Of a stretch of DNA of 64,000 bases, positions 24,372 through 32,643 are shown in pieces; the stretch's first letter is position 1, and every line of letters begins with the position of its first letter. The translations under genes and the position numbers were made by a program. The DNA is from DATEOR01 sp036279015 (GTDB lineage Bacteria > Actinomycetota > Thermoleophilia > Gaiellales > Gaiellaceae). The stretch is taken from NCBI GenBank assembly GCA_036279015.1, contig DASUJY010000065.1:1-64000 (forward strand), written 5' to 3'. The notes beneath the pieces are model-generated. The model saw only the letters and a program-made list of their open reading frames with translations. It was not told the DNA's origin and ran no database searches.

Positions 24372-26303
24372 GTGACGCTACCCTGGGGGCGCTGCCTTGT
24401 CGCAGCTTTGGCGCTCTGCGCGCTCGCGGGCCTCTCGCCCGCAAGCGCCCGCGCGGACATCGCCGACGAGCGCGCGCTCGCAGACCGCTTCGCGCCCATC
24501 GTCAGGCTCGTCGAGCAGCCCGAGGAGTGCGGGCCGGGCGAGCCGTACCAGCCGCTGGACGTCGACCGGCTCTTCGACGAGCCGACTGTCGCCCTGCGCG
24601 GGCCGTGGAGGCCCACCGACCTGGTCGAGATCGGACCAGGACCAGAGGATCTGGTCGGCCGCTACCAGTACCACCTCGACTTCCCGGGCGACGCGCTCGA
24701 TCCCGGCTGTGAGTACGAGCGCTGGTCGCGGCGGATCGAGGAGGGCTCGGAGCCCACGACCTACGCGCACGTGGCCGCCGAGCCCGGCCACTCGGGCCAA
24801 CTCGCGCTCCAGTACTGGTTCTTCTACGCGTTCAACGACTTCAACAATCTGCACGAGGGTGACTGGGAGATGATCCAGCTCCTCTTCGACGCGAGCGATG
24901 CGCGGGAGGCGCTCGGCGAGGACCCGGTCGCCGTCGGGTACAGCTCCCACGAAGGAGCCGAGCGAGCCGACTGGGGCGACGACAAGCTCGAGCTCGTCGA
25001 CCAGACGCACCCCGTCGTCTACCCGGCGGCCGGCTCGCACGCGAACAAGTACACGGAAGCGCTGTATCTCGGCAGCTCCGCCGAGGCCGGCGTCGGGTGC
25101 GACGACACGCGCGGCCCGCACATCGAGCTTCGCCCTGCGGTGCAGACGATCCCGAGCGACCCGCCCGCCGCTCGCGAGGCGTTTCCGTGGATCGCCTTCG
25201 AGGGCCGGTGGGGGGAGCTCCAGCCCGCCTTCTTCAACGGGCCCACCGGCCCGAGCCTCAAGCAGCAGTGGACGGAGCCGATCGAGTGGTCAGAGGGGTG
25301 GCGCTCGCGCAGCTACGCCGTCCCGACGGGAGGCGTGCTCGGCACCGGCGCCACCGACTTCTTCTGCACTGGTGTCGCCACGGGCTCACGCGGGCTTGTC
25401 CAGCTTCTGCGCAGCCCGGCGCCAACGCTGCTCGTCCTCGTCGGCCTGATTGCGCTCGCGATGTTCGCCGCGTCGCGAACACGGTGGCGGCCGGTCGCGC
25501 CGCTTCGGCTCGCACACCGGCGTGCGTGGGGGCAGACCCTCGCCGCAGCCGGTCGCATGTACCTCGCTCGCGCTCCGGTCTTCGTCGGCATCGGACTTCT
25601 TCTCATTCCGGCGGGCTTCGTCCTGTCGGCGCTCGAGGCGGTGGTCCTCGGAGGCTTCGGGCTCGTCGGGATCGAGAAGACGGGTCAATCGGCGGGAGCG
25701 CTCGCCTTTCTCGTCGTCGCGGTCGGGACAACGCTGGCGCTGCTCGGCTTCGCGCTCGTGCAGGCGGCCACGACGACGGCGCTGCGTCACGTCGACGAGG
25801 GAAAGCAGACCGGACCGCTCGAGGCGTACCGGCTCGTGCTCGGGAAGCTGCGCCCACTGGTCGGCGGCCTCGCCTTCGCCGTCGCCGTGTGCGCCGTCCT
25901 CGCCGCAACCTGGTTGCTGATCCCGGTCGCCGTCTGGCTCGCCGTCCGCTGGTCGCTCCTGGCCCAGGTCGTCGAGTTCGAGGGCCGCTCGGCTCTCGGG
26001 AGCCTCCGGCGAAGCGCCGAGCTCGTTCGCGACCGCTGGTTTCGAGTCGCCACGCTCGTCGGGCTCGGCGCGCTCCTGACCATCGGGGCGGGCCCACTCC
26101 TCGGCGCGCTCCTGATTCTCGCGACCGACGCCCCTCTTCCCCTCCTGAACGTCGTCGCCGGCGTCGTCTACGCGCTCGCGATGCCGTTCGTCTCGCTCGT
26201 GACCGCCTACGTCTACCTCGATGCGCGGGTCCGGCTCGAGCTCGAGCCCGAGGACGACGCCCAGCTCCCGGCCGAGATCGAGCTCGCTCCAGCGTCGGAG
26301 TAG
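24372..26303 (+). CDS. Vps62-domain exported/membrane protein
   Basis: A 643-residue protein. The GTG at 24372 gives a signal peptide (MTLPWGRCLVAALALCALAG, cleavage near ASARA). Residues about 30-340 resemble the Vps62 domain: YQYHLDFPG, FNDFNNLHEGDWEMIQLLF and VVYPAAGSHANKYTEALYLG. Residues about 345-620 carry about six transmembrane helices in an arrangement similar to the glycerophosphodiesterase-type membrane domain (DUF7847-like), and the acidic tail should face the cytoplasm. The function of bacterial Vps62-like proteins is unknown; the His/Asp-rich motif suggests a hydrolase or binding role outside the membrane. Confidence 0.82.
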   Translation: MTLPWGRCLVAALALCALAGLSPASARADIADERALADRFAPIVRLVEQPEECGPGEPYQPLDVDRLFDEPTVALRGPWRPTDLVEIGPGPEDLVGRYQYHLDFPGDALDPGCEYERWSRRIEEGSEPTTYAHVAAEPGHSGQLALQYWFFYAFNDFNNLHEGDWEMIQLLFDASDAREALGEDPVAVGYSSHEGAERADWGDDKLELVDQTHPVVYPAAGSHANKYTEALYLGSSAEAGVGCDDTRGPHIELRPAVQTIPSDPPAAREAFPWIAFEGRWGELQPAFFNGPTGPSLKQQWTEPIEWSEGWRSRSYAVPTGGVLGTGATDFFCTGVATGSRGLVQLLRSPAPTLLVLVGLIALAMFAASRTRWRPVAPLRLAHRRAWGQTLAAAGRMYLARAPVFVGIGLLLIPAGFVLSALEAVVLGGFGLVGIEKTGQSAGALAFLVVAVGTTLALLGFALVQAATTTALRHVDEGKQTGPLEAYRLVLGKLRPLVGGLAFAVAVCAVLAATWLLIPVAVWLAVRWSLLAQVVEFEGRSALGSLRRSAELVRDRWFRVATLVGLGALLTIGAGPLLGALLILATDAPLPLLNVVAGVVYALAMPFVSLVTAYVYLDARVRLELEPEDDAQLPAEIELAPASE

Positions 26304-26452
26304 CGGGCCCACGGCCCCTCGGGGTCAGGGCTGACTGTGGAGGAACAGACCGCAGGCGGCGCGACGGGGCCGGGGCGGGGAAGACGCATCCACGGCCGTC
26401 CGACATTCCCCTGTGTTACAGGAGAAAGGCCTGGTTTGCGGGCCTTCGTCCC

Positions 26453-26480
26453 TTGACACTCCATCGTGATCCGTTGTAAC
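26453..26480 (+). promoter_or_regulatory. Sigma-70-type promoter before the SGNH hydrolase gene
   Basis: TTGACA (26453-26458) and TGTAAC (26475-26480) are separated by 16 bases, giving a perfect -35 and a 4/6 match -10 in a locally AT-richer stretch. It lies in the 343-base gap between the Vps62 gene and the SGNH hydrolase gene and points toward the latter. It is the clearest consensus promoter in the window. Confidence 0.55.
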
Positions 26481-26515
26481 TTTTCTCGCTTCGTCTAGAG
26501 GGAGTGGGGAACCCC

Positions 26516-26614
26516 ATGAAGCGCTTCGCCGTGGTCCTGACCGCGCCCGCACACCCGTCGGTGCGACTGCCGATGGCGTCGTTACCCGGAATCGGCAAGG
26601 TCAGGCGACACTGA
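26516..26614 (+). CDS. Possible 32-residue upstream peptide
   Basis: Just downstream of the promoter, an ATG with GGGGA five bases before it opens a 32-codon frame beginning MKRFAVVLTAPAHPSV and ending at 26612-26614. It is in a different frame from the SGNH gene and stops before it. It could be a short leader or upstream ORF, or the frame-broken start of an older signal peptide, since MKRFAVVLT looks like an n-region and h-region onset. The only evidence is its position and ribosome site. Confidence 0.28.
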   Translation: MKRFAVVLTAPAHPSVRLPMASLPGIGKVRRH

Positions 26615-26670
26615 AGAGCAAATGCGGCAAGCCAATCGTCCGGGTTTTGCATTCGACGCCGGCTCGTGAG

Positions 26671-28266
26671 GTGCTGACCGGTCTCACCGGGAAGCCGCTC
26701 CGAATCGCATGGTCCCAGTTGCACGCGACCTGCGCGACGGGGCTTATCGTGGCCCTGGCGATCGCCGGCGCCATCGGATCTACGGCCGCCGAGGCGCTGG
26801 CCTCGACCGACGCGACTCCGCTCGTCACCATGGCGGCGCTCGGAGACTCGTTGACGCGAGGATGGGGATCGGCCGGCGCGCCTCGGGACAATCCCTCCGC
26901 GTCCTGGGCGACCGGAGCGGATCAGGCTGTTGCGTCGCACTTCTCACGTCTTCTGCGCGCCCATCCGGGGCTCGAGGCGAAGAACCTGGCCGTGTCGGGA
27001 TCCAAGATGGCCGCCACCTCGACTCAGGCCGACAAGGCGATAGCGGCCGAGGCAGGGTACGTGACGCTGCTTTCCGGCACGAACGACGTGTGCGCGGCGA
27101 CGGTCGACCAGATGACGAGCGTGTCGACGTTCAAGTCCCGGCTTCGCACCACCCTGCAGAAGCTCTCCGCCATCGACGGGACACACGTCCTCGTCGCCTC
27201 GATTCCCGACTGGTACGGCGTTTGGCGCGACTTCCGGAACGACGAAGACGCGGCGGCCGTCTGGCGGGCGCGAGACGTCTGTCCCACGCTTCTCGGCACC
27301 GCCACGAGCGACGGCGACCGGAGCATTGCACGGCAGCGTCTCGACGAGTTCAACGCCGCCCTGGCGTCGGTCTGCGCGGAGTTCCCACACTGCACGGACG
27401 ACGGCGGCGCATTGGCCGACGTCGACTTCACCGCGAACGATCTCGGCTTCGACTACTTCCACCCGAGCGTCTCGGGACAGGCTCGGATCGCATCGGCCCT
27501 CTGGAAGGTGAGCCCGGCCGCGCCGCCGATCAACACCTCGCGGCCCGCTCTCGTCGGCACGCCCCGCGAGGGGCGGACGCTCGTCGTGGAGCCCGGCTCA
27601 TGGTCGAATGACCCGGATACTTTCTCCTATCACTGGCTACGCTGCTCGGCGACGGCAACCGCCTGCACGACCATCAGGACTGCGAGCGGGACGACGTATC
27701 GCGTTCGACGTGCCGACGTTGGCTCGAGACTTCGCGTCCGCGTGACTGCGAGGAGCATGGGCGGGTCGGCTCCGGCCGTCACGAGGGCAACAAGCGTCAT
27801 CGCAGGAGCCTCGCTTCACGAGATCCTCCCGAATGGCAACCTCGAGAAGAAGCCGTGGCGTACGTTTCTGAGGCGGGGTCGCGGAACGTTCGCGTGGACG
27901 GCGGCGAGATCGCGCTCTCCCTCGCACAGTCTCCGGATCAGGTCTCGCGGCTCGAAGAACAATCGCCTCGTAACAAGGGCAACGGCCATTCCCGCTACCG
28001 CCGGCGACGTCTACCGGCTCCGAGCCTGGGTGCGGATGCGTCGTCTTGTGGGCTCCGCGAAGCTCTCGGTCACGTTCCTGAGCGTCTCTCGCCACCGCCT
28101 CGGTGTCGCGGCGTCGCGCGGGCTGAAGGGAACCCGCTCCTGGAGGCGATTGCGCGTCGCGAAGACCGCACCGCCCCGGACCGCATTCATCCGCGTCAAG
28201 CTTCATCAGCGCGGCCGGGGCACGACGTGGTGGGACGATCTGCGTCTCGTCAGACGGCAGTCGTGA
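26671..28266 (+). CDS. Secreted SGNH/GDSL hydrolase with Ig-like and CBM-like domains
   Basis: A 531-residue secreted esterase/lipase-type enzyme. A signal segment (LIVALAIAGAIGSTAAEALA) is followed by the SGNH catalytic domain: block I ALGDSLTRGWG (Ser), block III LLSGTNDVC (Asn) and block V FDYFHPSVSG (Asp/His). Next is an Ig-like repeat common in actinobacterial secreted proteins (GSWSNDPDTFSYHWLRC...GSRLRVRVTA), then a C-terminal jelly-roll resembling CBM4/9 (NGNLEKKPW... WWDDLRLV). This points to deacetylation or ester cleavage on a polysaccharide. GTG 26671 gives a normal signal-peptide length; TTG 26647 is the longer alternative. Confidence 0.82.
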   Translation: MLTGLTGKPLRIAWSQLHATCATGLIVALAIAGAIGSTAAEALASTDATPLVTMAALGDSLTRGWGSAGAPRDNPSASWATGADQAVASHFSRLLRAHPGLEAKNLAVSGSKMAATSTQADKAIAAEAGYVTLLSGTNDVCAATVDQMTSVSTFKSRLRTTLQKLSAIDGTHVLVASIPDWYGVWRDFRNDEDAAAVWRARDVCPTLLGTATSDGDRSIARQRLDEFNAALASVCAEFPHCTDDGGALADVDFTANDLGFDYFHPSVSGQARIASALWKVSPAAPPINTSRPALVGTPREGRTLVVEPGSWSNDPDTFSYHWLRCSATATACTTIRTASGTTYRVRRADVGSRLRVRVTARSMGGSAPAVTRATSVIAGASLHEILPNGNLEKKPWRTFLRRGRGTFAWTAARSRSPSHSLRIRSRGSKNNRLVTRATAIPATAGDVYRLRAWVRMRRLVGSAKLSVTFLSVSRHRLGVAASRGLKGTRSWRRLRVAKTAPPRTAFIRVKLHQRGRGTTWWDDLRLVRRQS

Positions 28267-28430
28267 TTTTGGGAGCCCACCCCTGAGACCATCGAGGAAG
28301 CCCGCTATCCCGGCCTCGAGGAGCGCACCTCTCGATGCTCAGCGAGGGTCGCGGGCGATGACTCCGGTCAGCGCCGAAGCGTAGCGGCAACCGTATGTTC
28401 GGACTGGCAGCACAAGTCCGCTCGTGCTGC

Positions 28431-28982
28431 CTAACTTCCGCCAACAGCTGCCGTCCGACGGAGTACGGTTTCGAGGCGGTCGCCTGTCTGCTTGCGGTCG
28501 TCATCCGGCATCAGGGGCAGGCCGTGTCGCAGGTTGTCAACATCTAGCAAGCCTGCACGAAGTGCCTCGAACACAAAGTCGAGATCCTTCTCACGTCCGG
28601 CCGCGAGCTTCGCGAGCGCTAGGTCGTGGATTTCAAGGAACCAAGCCGTGATCGGGCCGTCCCCCTTTACCAGCGAAGGAACTTCGATCGACAACATGCG
28701 TCCCTCCCATCCAGCGGGCGCATGTGGTGTTTCGGGACCGAGGCCGTGCGCGTAGTAGCCGTACGTTTCGTGGAACTGGGAGAACTCTCCGATGGCGCCA
28801 TCTATCTCGATGGCACGCTGGGGTTCCTCTCGCGGATACATGTCCGCTTCCATCGAGCGCAGCATGGCCGAAGGCGCATTGGGGAACTGGCCGAGAACCG
28901 CCTGGCTGCCGACGACAACGATGTCACAGCGGACGATTGCGGCCGCGGCTTGGATGACGTGTTCGAGTTGGGTGCGGTTCAA
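28431..28982 (-). CDS. DUF6036-type nucleotidyltransferase (toxin-like)
   Basis: A 183-residue protein of the nucleotidyltransferase fold used by AbiEii/MNT-like toxins. The core is IVVVGSQAVLGQFPNAP (G-S-Q-A), then SMEADMYP, where E and D replace the usual DxD metal pair, and a C-terminal helical part with LALAKLAAGREKDLDFVFEAL, where the K-D-x-D resembles the KxxD of the family. Its ATG overlaps the stop of the preceding HTH gene by 4 bases. This two-gene order (HTH regulator then transferase) is characteristic of toxin-antitoxin or phage-defence modules. Toxicity is inference from fold and context. Confidence 0.75.
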   Translation of the reverse strand: MNRTQLEHVIQAAAAIVRCDIVVVGSQAVLGQFPNAPSAMLRSMEADMYPREEPQRAIEIDGAIGEFSQFHETYGYYAHGLGPETPHAPAGWEGRMLSIEVPSLVKGDGPITAWFLEIHDLALAKLAAGREKDLDFVFEALRAGLLDVDNLRHGLPLMPDDDRKQTGDRLETVLRRTAAVGGS

Positions 28983-29686
28983 CCCGCGACACGCTCCTCA
29001 ACCGCACGGGCGACGCGCTGACGCTCGTGCTGGTTGAGGGACCCCGGGAATGGGGACGACTGCCGCAAAGCGCGTCCGCGCTCGGAGTCGGCCGTGATGA
29101 CTCTCCGTACTTCGTCAGTTGACTTCTCCAGGATCTTGTGCCATTCCGCCGCCCACCGCGGATCGATCCGACCGCTTCGCTCCCACCGTTCCAGACGCCT
29201 CCGCGCATCAGAGACAAGGTTTTCGTCAAGTCGCTGTGCAACGAGACGGTGGTACGCGAGGGCTTGAAGCTCGGAAACGCGATGAGTTCTTGGACGGCGA
29301 CGTCTCGGGGGAAGGAAGAGCTCTTCCGGAATCGCCTCAGCGTCTCGACGCCGTTCTCGAATCACATCTGCGACAGAGACACGCTCGCTGTCGGCCAGGG
29401 CCTCGAGCAGCTCGACTACTTCTGCCAAGGGGATTTCGCGTCTTCCCGAGGGTGTCAGGACTACCGAGATGTCGCCCTTGTCGATCCAGTTGTCTAACGC
29501 TGTGTGGCTAATGCCAAGCAATCGCGCGGTCTCAGCTCGACTCAGCGTCGGGCCGACCATCTCTTCAAAATAAGACAGCACAGAGTCAACGTCATTGCGT
29601 GCTTCTGCATTGACATCGCGACGCACTCGACGTAGTCGCATGATGCTGTCGACGGCCTTTCGAGCATGCGTCCCTCTCACTTGCAT
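28979..29686 (-). CDS. Helix-turn-helix regulator/antitoxin of the nucleotidyltransferase module
   Basis: A 235-residue protein. An excisionase/MerR-like helix-turn-helix is visible near residues 48-75 (LSRAETARLLGISHTALDNWIDKGDI), followed by a C-terminal region rich in charged helices (RRRLERWERSGRIDPRWAAEWHKIL). The ATG at 29686 was used; an ATG at 29641 would trim 15 residues. It is the first gene of a two-gene operon with the DUF6036 transferase. The promoter region upstream holds a perfect palindrome and a repeated 11-mer, so autorepression is likely, as in most antitoxins. The local base composition is less GC-rich than neighbours, which suggests acquisition. Confidence 0.74.
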   Translation of the reverse strand: MQVRGTHARKAVDSIMRLRRVRRDVNAEARNDVDSVLSYFEEMVGPTLSRAETARLLGISHTALDNWIDKGDISVVLTPSGRREIPLAEVVELLEALADSERVSVADVIRERRRDAEAIPEELFLPPRRRRPRTHRVSELQALAYHRLVAQRLDENLVSDARRRLERWERSGRIDPRWAAEWHKILEKSTDEVRRVITADSERGRALRQSSPFPGSLNQHERQRVARAVEERVAG

Positions 29687-29701
29687 GTAGCGAGCATAGC
29701 A

Positions 29702-29768
29702 TAAGGTTGCAAAACTTGCGCTTGTTCCTAAACCTCGTGAGGTTGAAGAAGAAACGCTAAGGTTGCAA
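29702..29768. promoter_or_regulatory. Palindrome and repeated 11-mer upstream of the HTH gene
   Basis: AACCTCGTGAGGTT (29731-29744) is a perfect palindrome with two central bases. It is flanked by two exact copies of TAAGGTTGCAA (29702-29712 and 29758-29768), each about 18-19 bases from the palindrome. All lie 15-82 bases before the HTH start. This is a strong candidate operator for the HTH protein. Confidence 0.55.
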
Positions 29769-30105
29769 TCTATGAGGTCGCGTCGCGAGCGTCGCCCGCC
29801 TTACCACTTGTGTTGTCTTAGCAAGCCGGTGCTTTCCTCGATGCGTGCCATCCATCGTTCAAGCGTCCTGTCTTCCTCTTCTTCCTCTTGTTCCTCTCCT
29901 TTCCCTTCGTCCTTCTCGTCCTGCTCACTTCCTGCTTGATGAACCGCCGGCAGCCGGGTCCGCACACCTACGGCGTCTATCCCGGCCGGCTCAAGAAGCT
30001 CTTTCCGGAGACGTTCAACCGACACCAGACAACACGCAGACATCGCCTAGTGAGCTGCCGCTCACTCAGGCAACGGAAGGGGCCTGTCTGCAGGACCTTT
30101 CGTAA
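29769..30105. other. Gene-free AT-richer stretch before the first tRNA fragment
   Basis: No convincing gene is visible. The stretch contains a low-complexity CTT/CCT run (about 29870-29935) that creates an acidic frame on the minus strand and a hydrophobic frame on the plus strand, neither with a ribosome site. Base composition is lower in GC than the rest of the window. It likely belongs to the accessory segment. Confidence 0.4.
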
Positions 30106-30261
30106 TGGAGCTAGCCGGACGCGAACCGGCGACCTCCTGGGTGCGATCTCGGCGCTCTCTTGGCCGGAATTCGGCTTGACTAGCGGCTTCCCAAACCTAC
30201 GGTCAGTTCCCCCGAGGTATTCCCCGACAATCTGCAGCCAGTTCTCCAGTAGGACAACGCC
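30106..30261 (-). repeat. tRNA-Ala-like 3' fragment, copy 1, with flanking block
   Basis: Read on the minus strand, 30106-30150 is the 3' half of a tRNA: anticodon-loop bases ATCGCAC (CGC, alanine), variable region AGGTC, a T arm with GCCGG/CCGGC stem and TTCGCGT loop, and the acceptor 3' strand TAGCTCC plus A. No D arm or 5' acceptor strand precedes it, so it is not a working tRNA. A second conserved block (30220-30261) lies exactly 114 bases from the copy start, as in copy 2. Best explained as an att-site scar left by integration at a tRNA gene. Confidence 0.7.
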
Positions 30262-30269
30262 GAACGGGA

Positions 30270-30752
30270 CTATCCCCAGTCGGCGCTGGTCTCAGGGTTG
30301 CATTCCGCATGCCCCACTGGCCGGTGCGGGATGGAGCAGGCCAGAGCGAGGAGGGCGAGGAACGCCCAGAAGTACAGCGCTACCCAGGCACCGCGCGCAG
30401 CGTCGAGCGCCAGGCCGGACCCGCCCACGGAAGTTGCTGTCAGCGCCCACACCGGAATCGGGACAAGCGCGACCAAGCCTGCGGCCAGCCGGGCCCGGCG
30501 GCTTCCGCGTCCGGAAAGCGCAAACCCACCCGCCATGCCGAAGAGCGGGACGGCAATCGCGCCGCCACCCACACCGTCCTCGAGCAAGCCGACGGGGTCG
30601 GTGGGCGCGCTAGGAGCACTCCGGCGAACACGAGCGGTGACAGGGCCAGCCAACGCCACCGCGGCGGCCCTCCCGTCCGCCGGATGTCGCCGCACGGTCC
30701 GTCTGGCCGGAGCGCATGACCATGAAGACGTGAGCAGGAGAATGAACAGCAT
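30270..30752 (-). pseudogene. Remnant of a small membrane protein
   Basis: The minus-strand frame has two hydrophobic segments (LAAGLVALVPIPVWALTATSV and AWVALYFWAFLALLALAC in part) and begins at an ATG (MLFILLLTSSW) without a ribosome site. In-frame sequence upstream of the ATG (ANLGGFLLSMLFILLL) continues the same membrane segment with no start codon before a stop near 30840. The gene therefore looks 5'-truncated or broken. The middle region is Arg-rich and atypical for a membrane loop. It sits between tRNA-fragment copy 1 and the oxidase gene. No family is recognised. Confidence 0.35.
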
Positions 30753-30880
30753 CGAGAGCAGGAAGCCGCCGAGATTGGCAGGGGTTCCGAAGCTGGCACT
30801 CGCATGAAGTCCTAACCGCCAGGCCGCGGCCCCCGGTCACGCCAGCCTCGTCAGTGTGCGCACAACCAGCACCGAGTGAC

Positions 30881-32233
30881 CTATCCCGCGGGCGGAATGT
30901 TCTGGTTGCGATGCAGGACGTTGTTCGGGTCGTAGCGGGACTTCAGCGCCTGGAGGCGCGCAAATGAATCCGGGCCGAAGGCGGCGCGCACGCGGTCGAT
31001 GGGTTCGTCCGCCTGCATGTAGTTGGCGTAGCCGCCGCTGACCGACCAGGGCTCGATCGCCGCGGCCGTCTCACGCGCCCATGCGATGGTCTCCTCGTCG
31101 TGGGCCGGGTCGGTCCAGCTCGCCATCGCGCTGACGTTGAAGGCGGCGTCGCGGTAACCGAGCGCACCGCTCGCCGGATCGACGTCCTTGGGCCCACCGT
31201 GGAGCGATTCGATCAAGATTCCGCCCGGCGGGCGCCCGAGCGCTGCCATGCGACCGAGCAGATCGGCGATCAGCCTGTCCGGCAGCTCGGCGACAAAATG
31301 GCCCTTCCAGTAGTTGCGGTCGACGCCGTAGCCGGGATCGAAGATGCGCTGCTGCTCGAGGAAGGCCTGGCGCCGGACGCCGTCCTTGACGAGGCCGGAA
31401 AGCGCGCGCAACGGCCGGAGCCCCTCGGGATCCTCGCCCTCGCCCGTGTGGCAGAGGACGACGACGAGCTGCGGGGCGAGCGACGCGTCCGTTGTCAGCT
31501 GGGCCTGGATGCTGAGTTCGCGCGGGCCGTCGACCGCGAGCTCGCGGAAGAGGCGGAGCGCTTCGGAGACGCCCTCTCCCTCGTACTCGAGGCGCCCACC
31601 GACGACGCTCTCGAGAGGGTGGAGCCGGAACTCGGCCTGCGCGACGACGCCGAAGTTCCCGCCGCCTCCGCGCAGCCCCCAGAGGAGCTCGGGATTCCCG
31701 TCCTCTCCCGCGCGGACGATTTCGCCGGCCGGGGTGACCAGCTCGGCGGCAATCAGGTTGTCGCAGGTGAGCCCGTACTGGGCGGTCAAGTGGCCGATCC
31801 CACCTCCCAGAGTGAGACCCGTGACGCCGGTCGAGCCGACGACGCCGCCGGGTGTAACGAAACTGTGGGCCTGAGTCGCTGCGTCGAAGTCGAGCCACGT
31901 GGCGCCGCCCTGGGAGACTGCAACCTGCTTCTCGCGATCGACCCGCACGTCCCGCATGCGCGAGAGGTCGATCACCAAGCCGTTGTCGACTGCGCAGTGG
32001 CCGGCGGGGTTGTGGCCCCCGCCCCGGACCGCGATCTCGAGGCCGTGGGCCTGTCCGAAGCCGAGCGTCGCCGCCACGTCGTTCGCGTCGACGCAGCGGG
32101 CAATCGCCGCCGGGCGGCGATCGATCAGCAGGTTGAAGCAGAGGCGAGCCCGCTCGTATTCGCGGTCGCCTTCGACCAGCACCTCGCCCGTCAGAGAATC
32201 ACGGAGCTCGTCTAGCGGATCAACCGTCGACAT
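30881..32233 (-). CDS. Berberine-bridge-type FAD-linked oxidase
   Basis: A 450-residue flavoprotein of the FAD_binding_4 + BBE family. The FAD site is visible: AVRGGGHNPAGHCAVDNG (covalent-FAD His), GGATWLDFDAATQ, TLGGGIGHLTAQYGLTCDNL (second covalent attachment Cys) and WGLRGGGGNFGVV. The C-terminal BBE motif is YDPNNVLHRNQNI. Bicovalent FAD enzymes of this type oxidise sugars, alcohols or amines with oxygen. There is no signal peptide. It is the only intact gene between tRNA-fragment copies 1 and 2 and so probably island cargo. Confidence 0.92.
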   Translation of the reverse strand: MSTVDPLDELRDSLTGEVLVEGDREYERARLCFNLLIDRRPAAIARCVDANDVAATLGFGQAHGLEIAVRGGGHNPAGHCAVDNGLVIDLSRMRDVRVDREKQVAVSQGGATWLDFDAATQAHSFVTPGGVVGSTGVTGLTLGGGIGHLTAQYGLTCDNLIAAELVTPAGEIVRAGEDGNPELLWGLRGGGGNFGVVAQAEFRLHPLESVVGGRLEYEGEGVSEALRLFRELAVDGPRELSIQAQLTTDASLAPQLVVVLCHTGEGEDPEGLRPLRALSGLVKDGVRRQAFLEQQRIFDPGYGVDRNYWKGHFVAELPDRLIADLLGRMAALGRPPGGILIESLHGGPKDVDPASGALGYRDAAFNVSAMASWTDPAHDEETIAWARETAAAIEPWSVSGGYANYMQADEPIDRVRAAFGPDSFARLQALKSRYDPNNVLHRNQNIPPAG

Positions 32234-32387
32234 TGAGACTCAATCGCGGGGAGGGGCCAATCTCGGAGCGAAACCGATCCGGTCTCGAGCGGACCGCGAG
32301 CATAGTCGCTGACCCGCCCGGCATGCTGATCGTTGGACATTCGGTGGAGAGGTCCGGTTAACGGGGCGCGCTGCCTCGCGTTTCTCA

Positions 32388-32543
32388 TGGAGCTAGCCGG
32401 ACTCGAACCGGCGACCTCCTGGATGCGATCCAGCCACCGCAGCTGACGCCAAGCCGCATCGTTACGCAGTTTCCGACCACATCTCCACTGGCCCCAACAT
32501 CTTCCCCAACACTTTGCGGCTCGTTCTCCAGAGAGACAACGGC
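32388..32543 (-). repeat. tRNA-Ala-like 3' fragment, copy 2, with flanking block
   Basis: On the minus strand, 32388-32433 reads CTGG-ATCGCAT-CCAG (anticodon stem and loop, anticodon CGC), AGGTC, T arm GCCGG-TTCGAGT-CCGGC, then TAGCTCC and A. This is the best-preserved copy; the T loop is canonical. The 5' half is again absent. The block at 32502-32543 aligns with 30220-30261 at the same 114-base offset (roughly 70% identical by eye), so the two junctions are homologous beyond the tRNA part. The surrounding 410 bases hold no gene. Confidence 0.72.
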
Positions 32544-32643
32544 GGCCCCGCAGGCTGGAACCGACCTGTCGCGCCGGAGGTCGCGGGAACGAGTCCCGTT
32601 GTCGATTCCCTACAAAACTCGAACCGGCTTCGCCTCGAAGGCG

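Noticed and set aside
22649..26303. Peptide natural-product cluster around the ATP-grasp ligase
   Set aside because: No precursor peptide, transporter or tailoring gene adjoins it; the Vps62 gene is unrelated.
28267..28430. Gap after the SGNH hydrolase
   Set aside because: Short minus-strand frames only; no ribosome site, hairpin with T-run or repeat seen.
29801..30043. 80-codon acidic frame on the minus strand
   Set aside because: Its Glu/Asp run comes from a CTT/CCT-rich low-complexity tract; there is no ribosome site or coupling.
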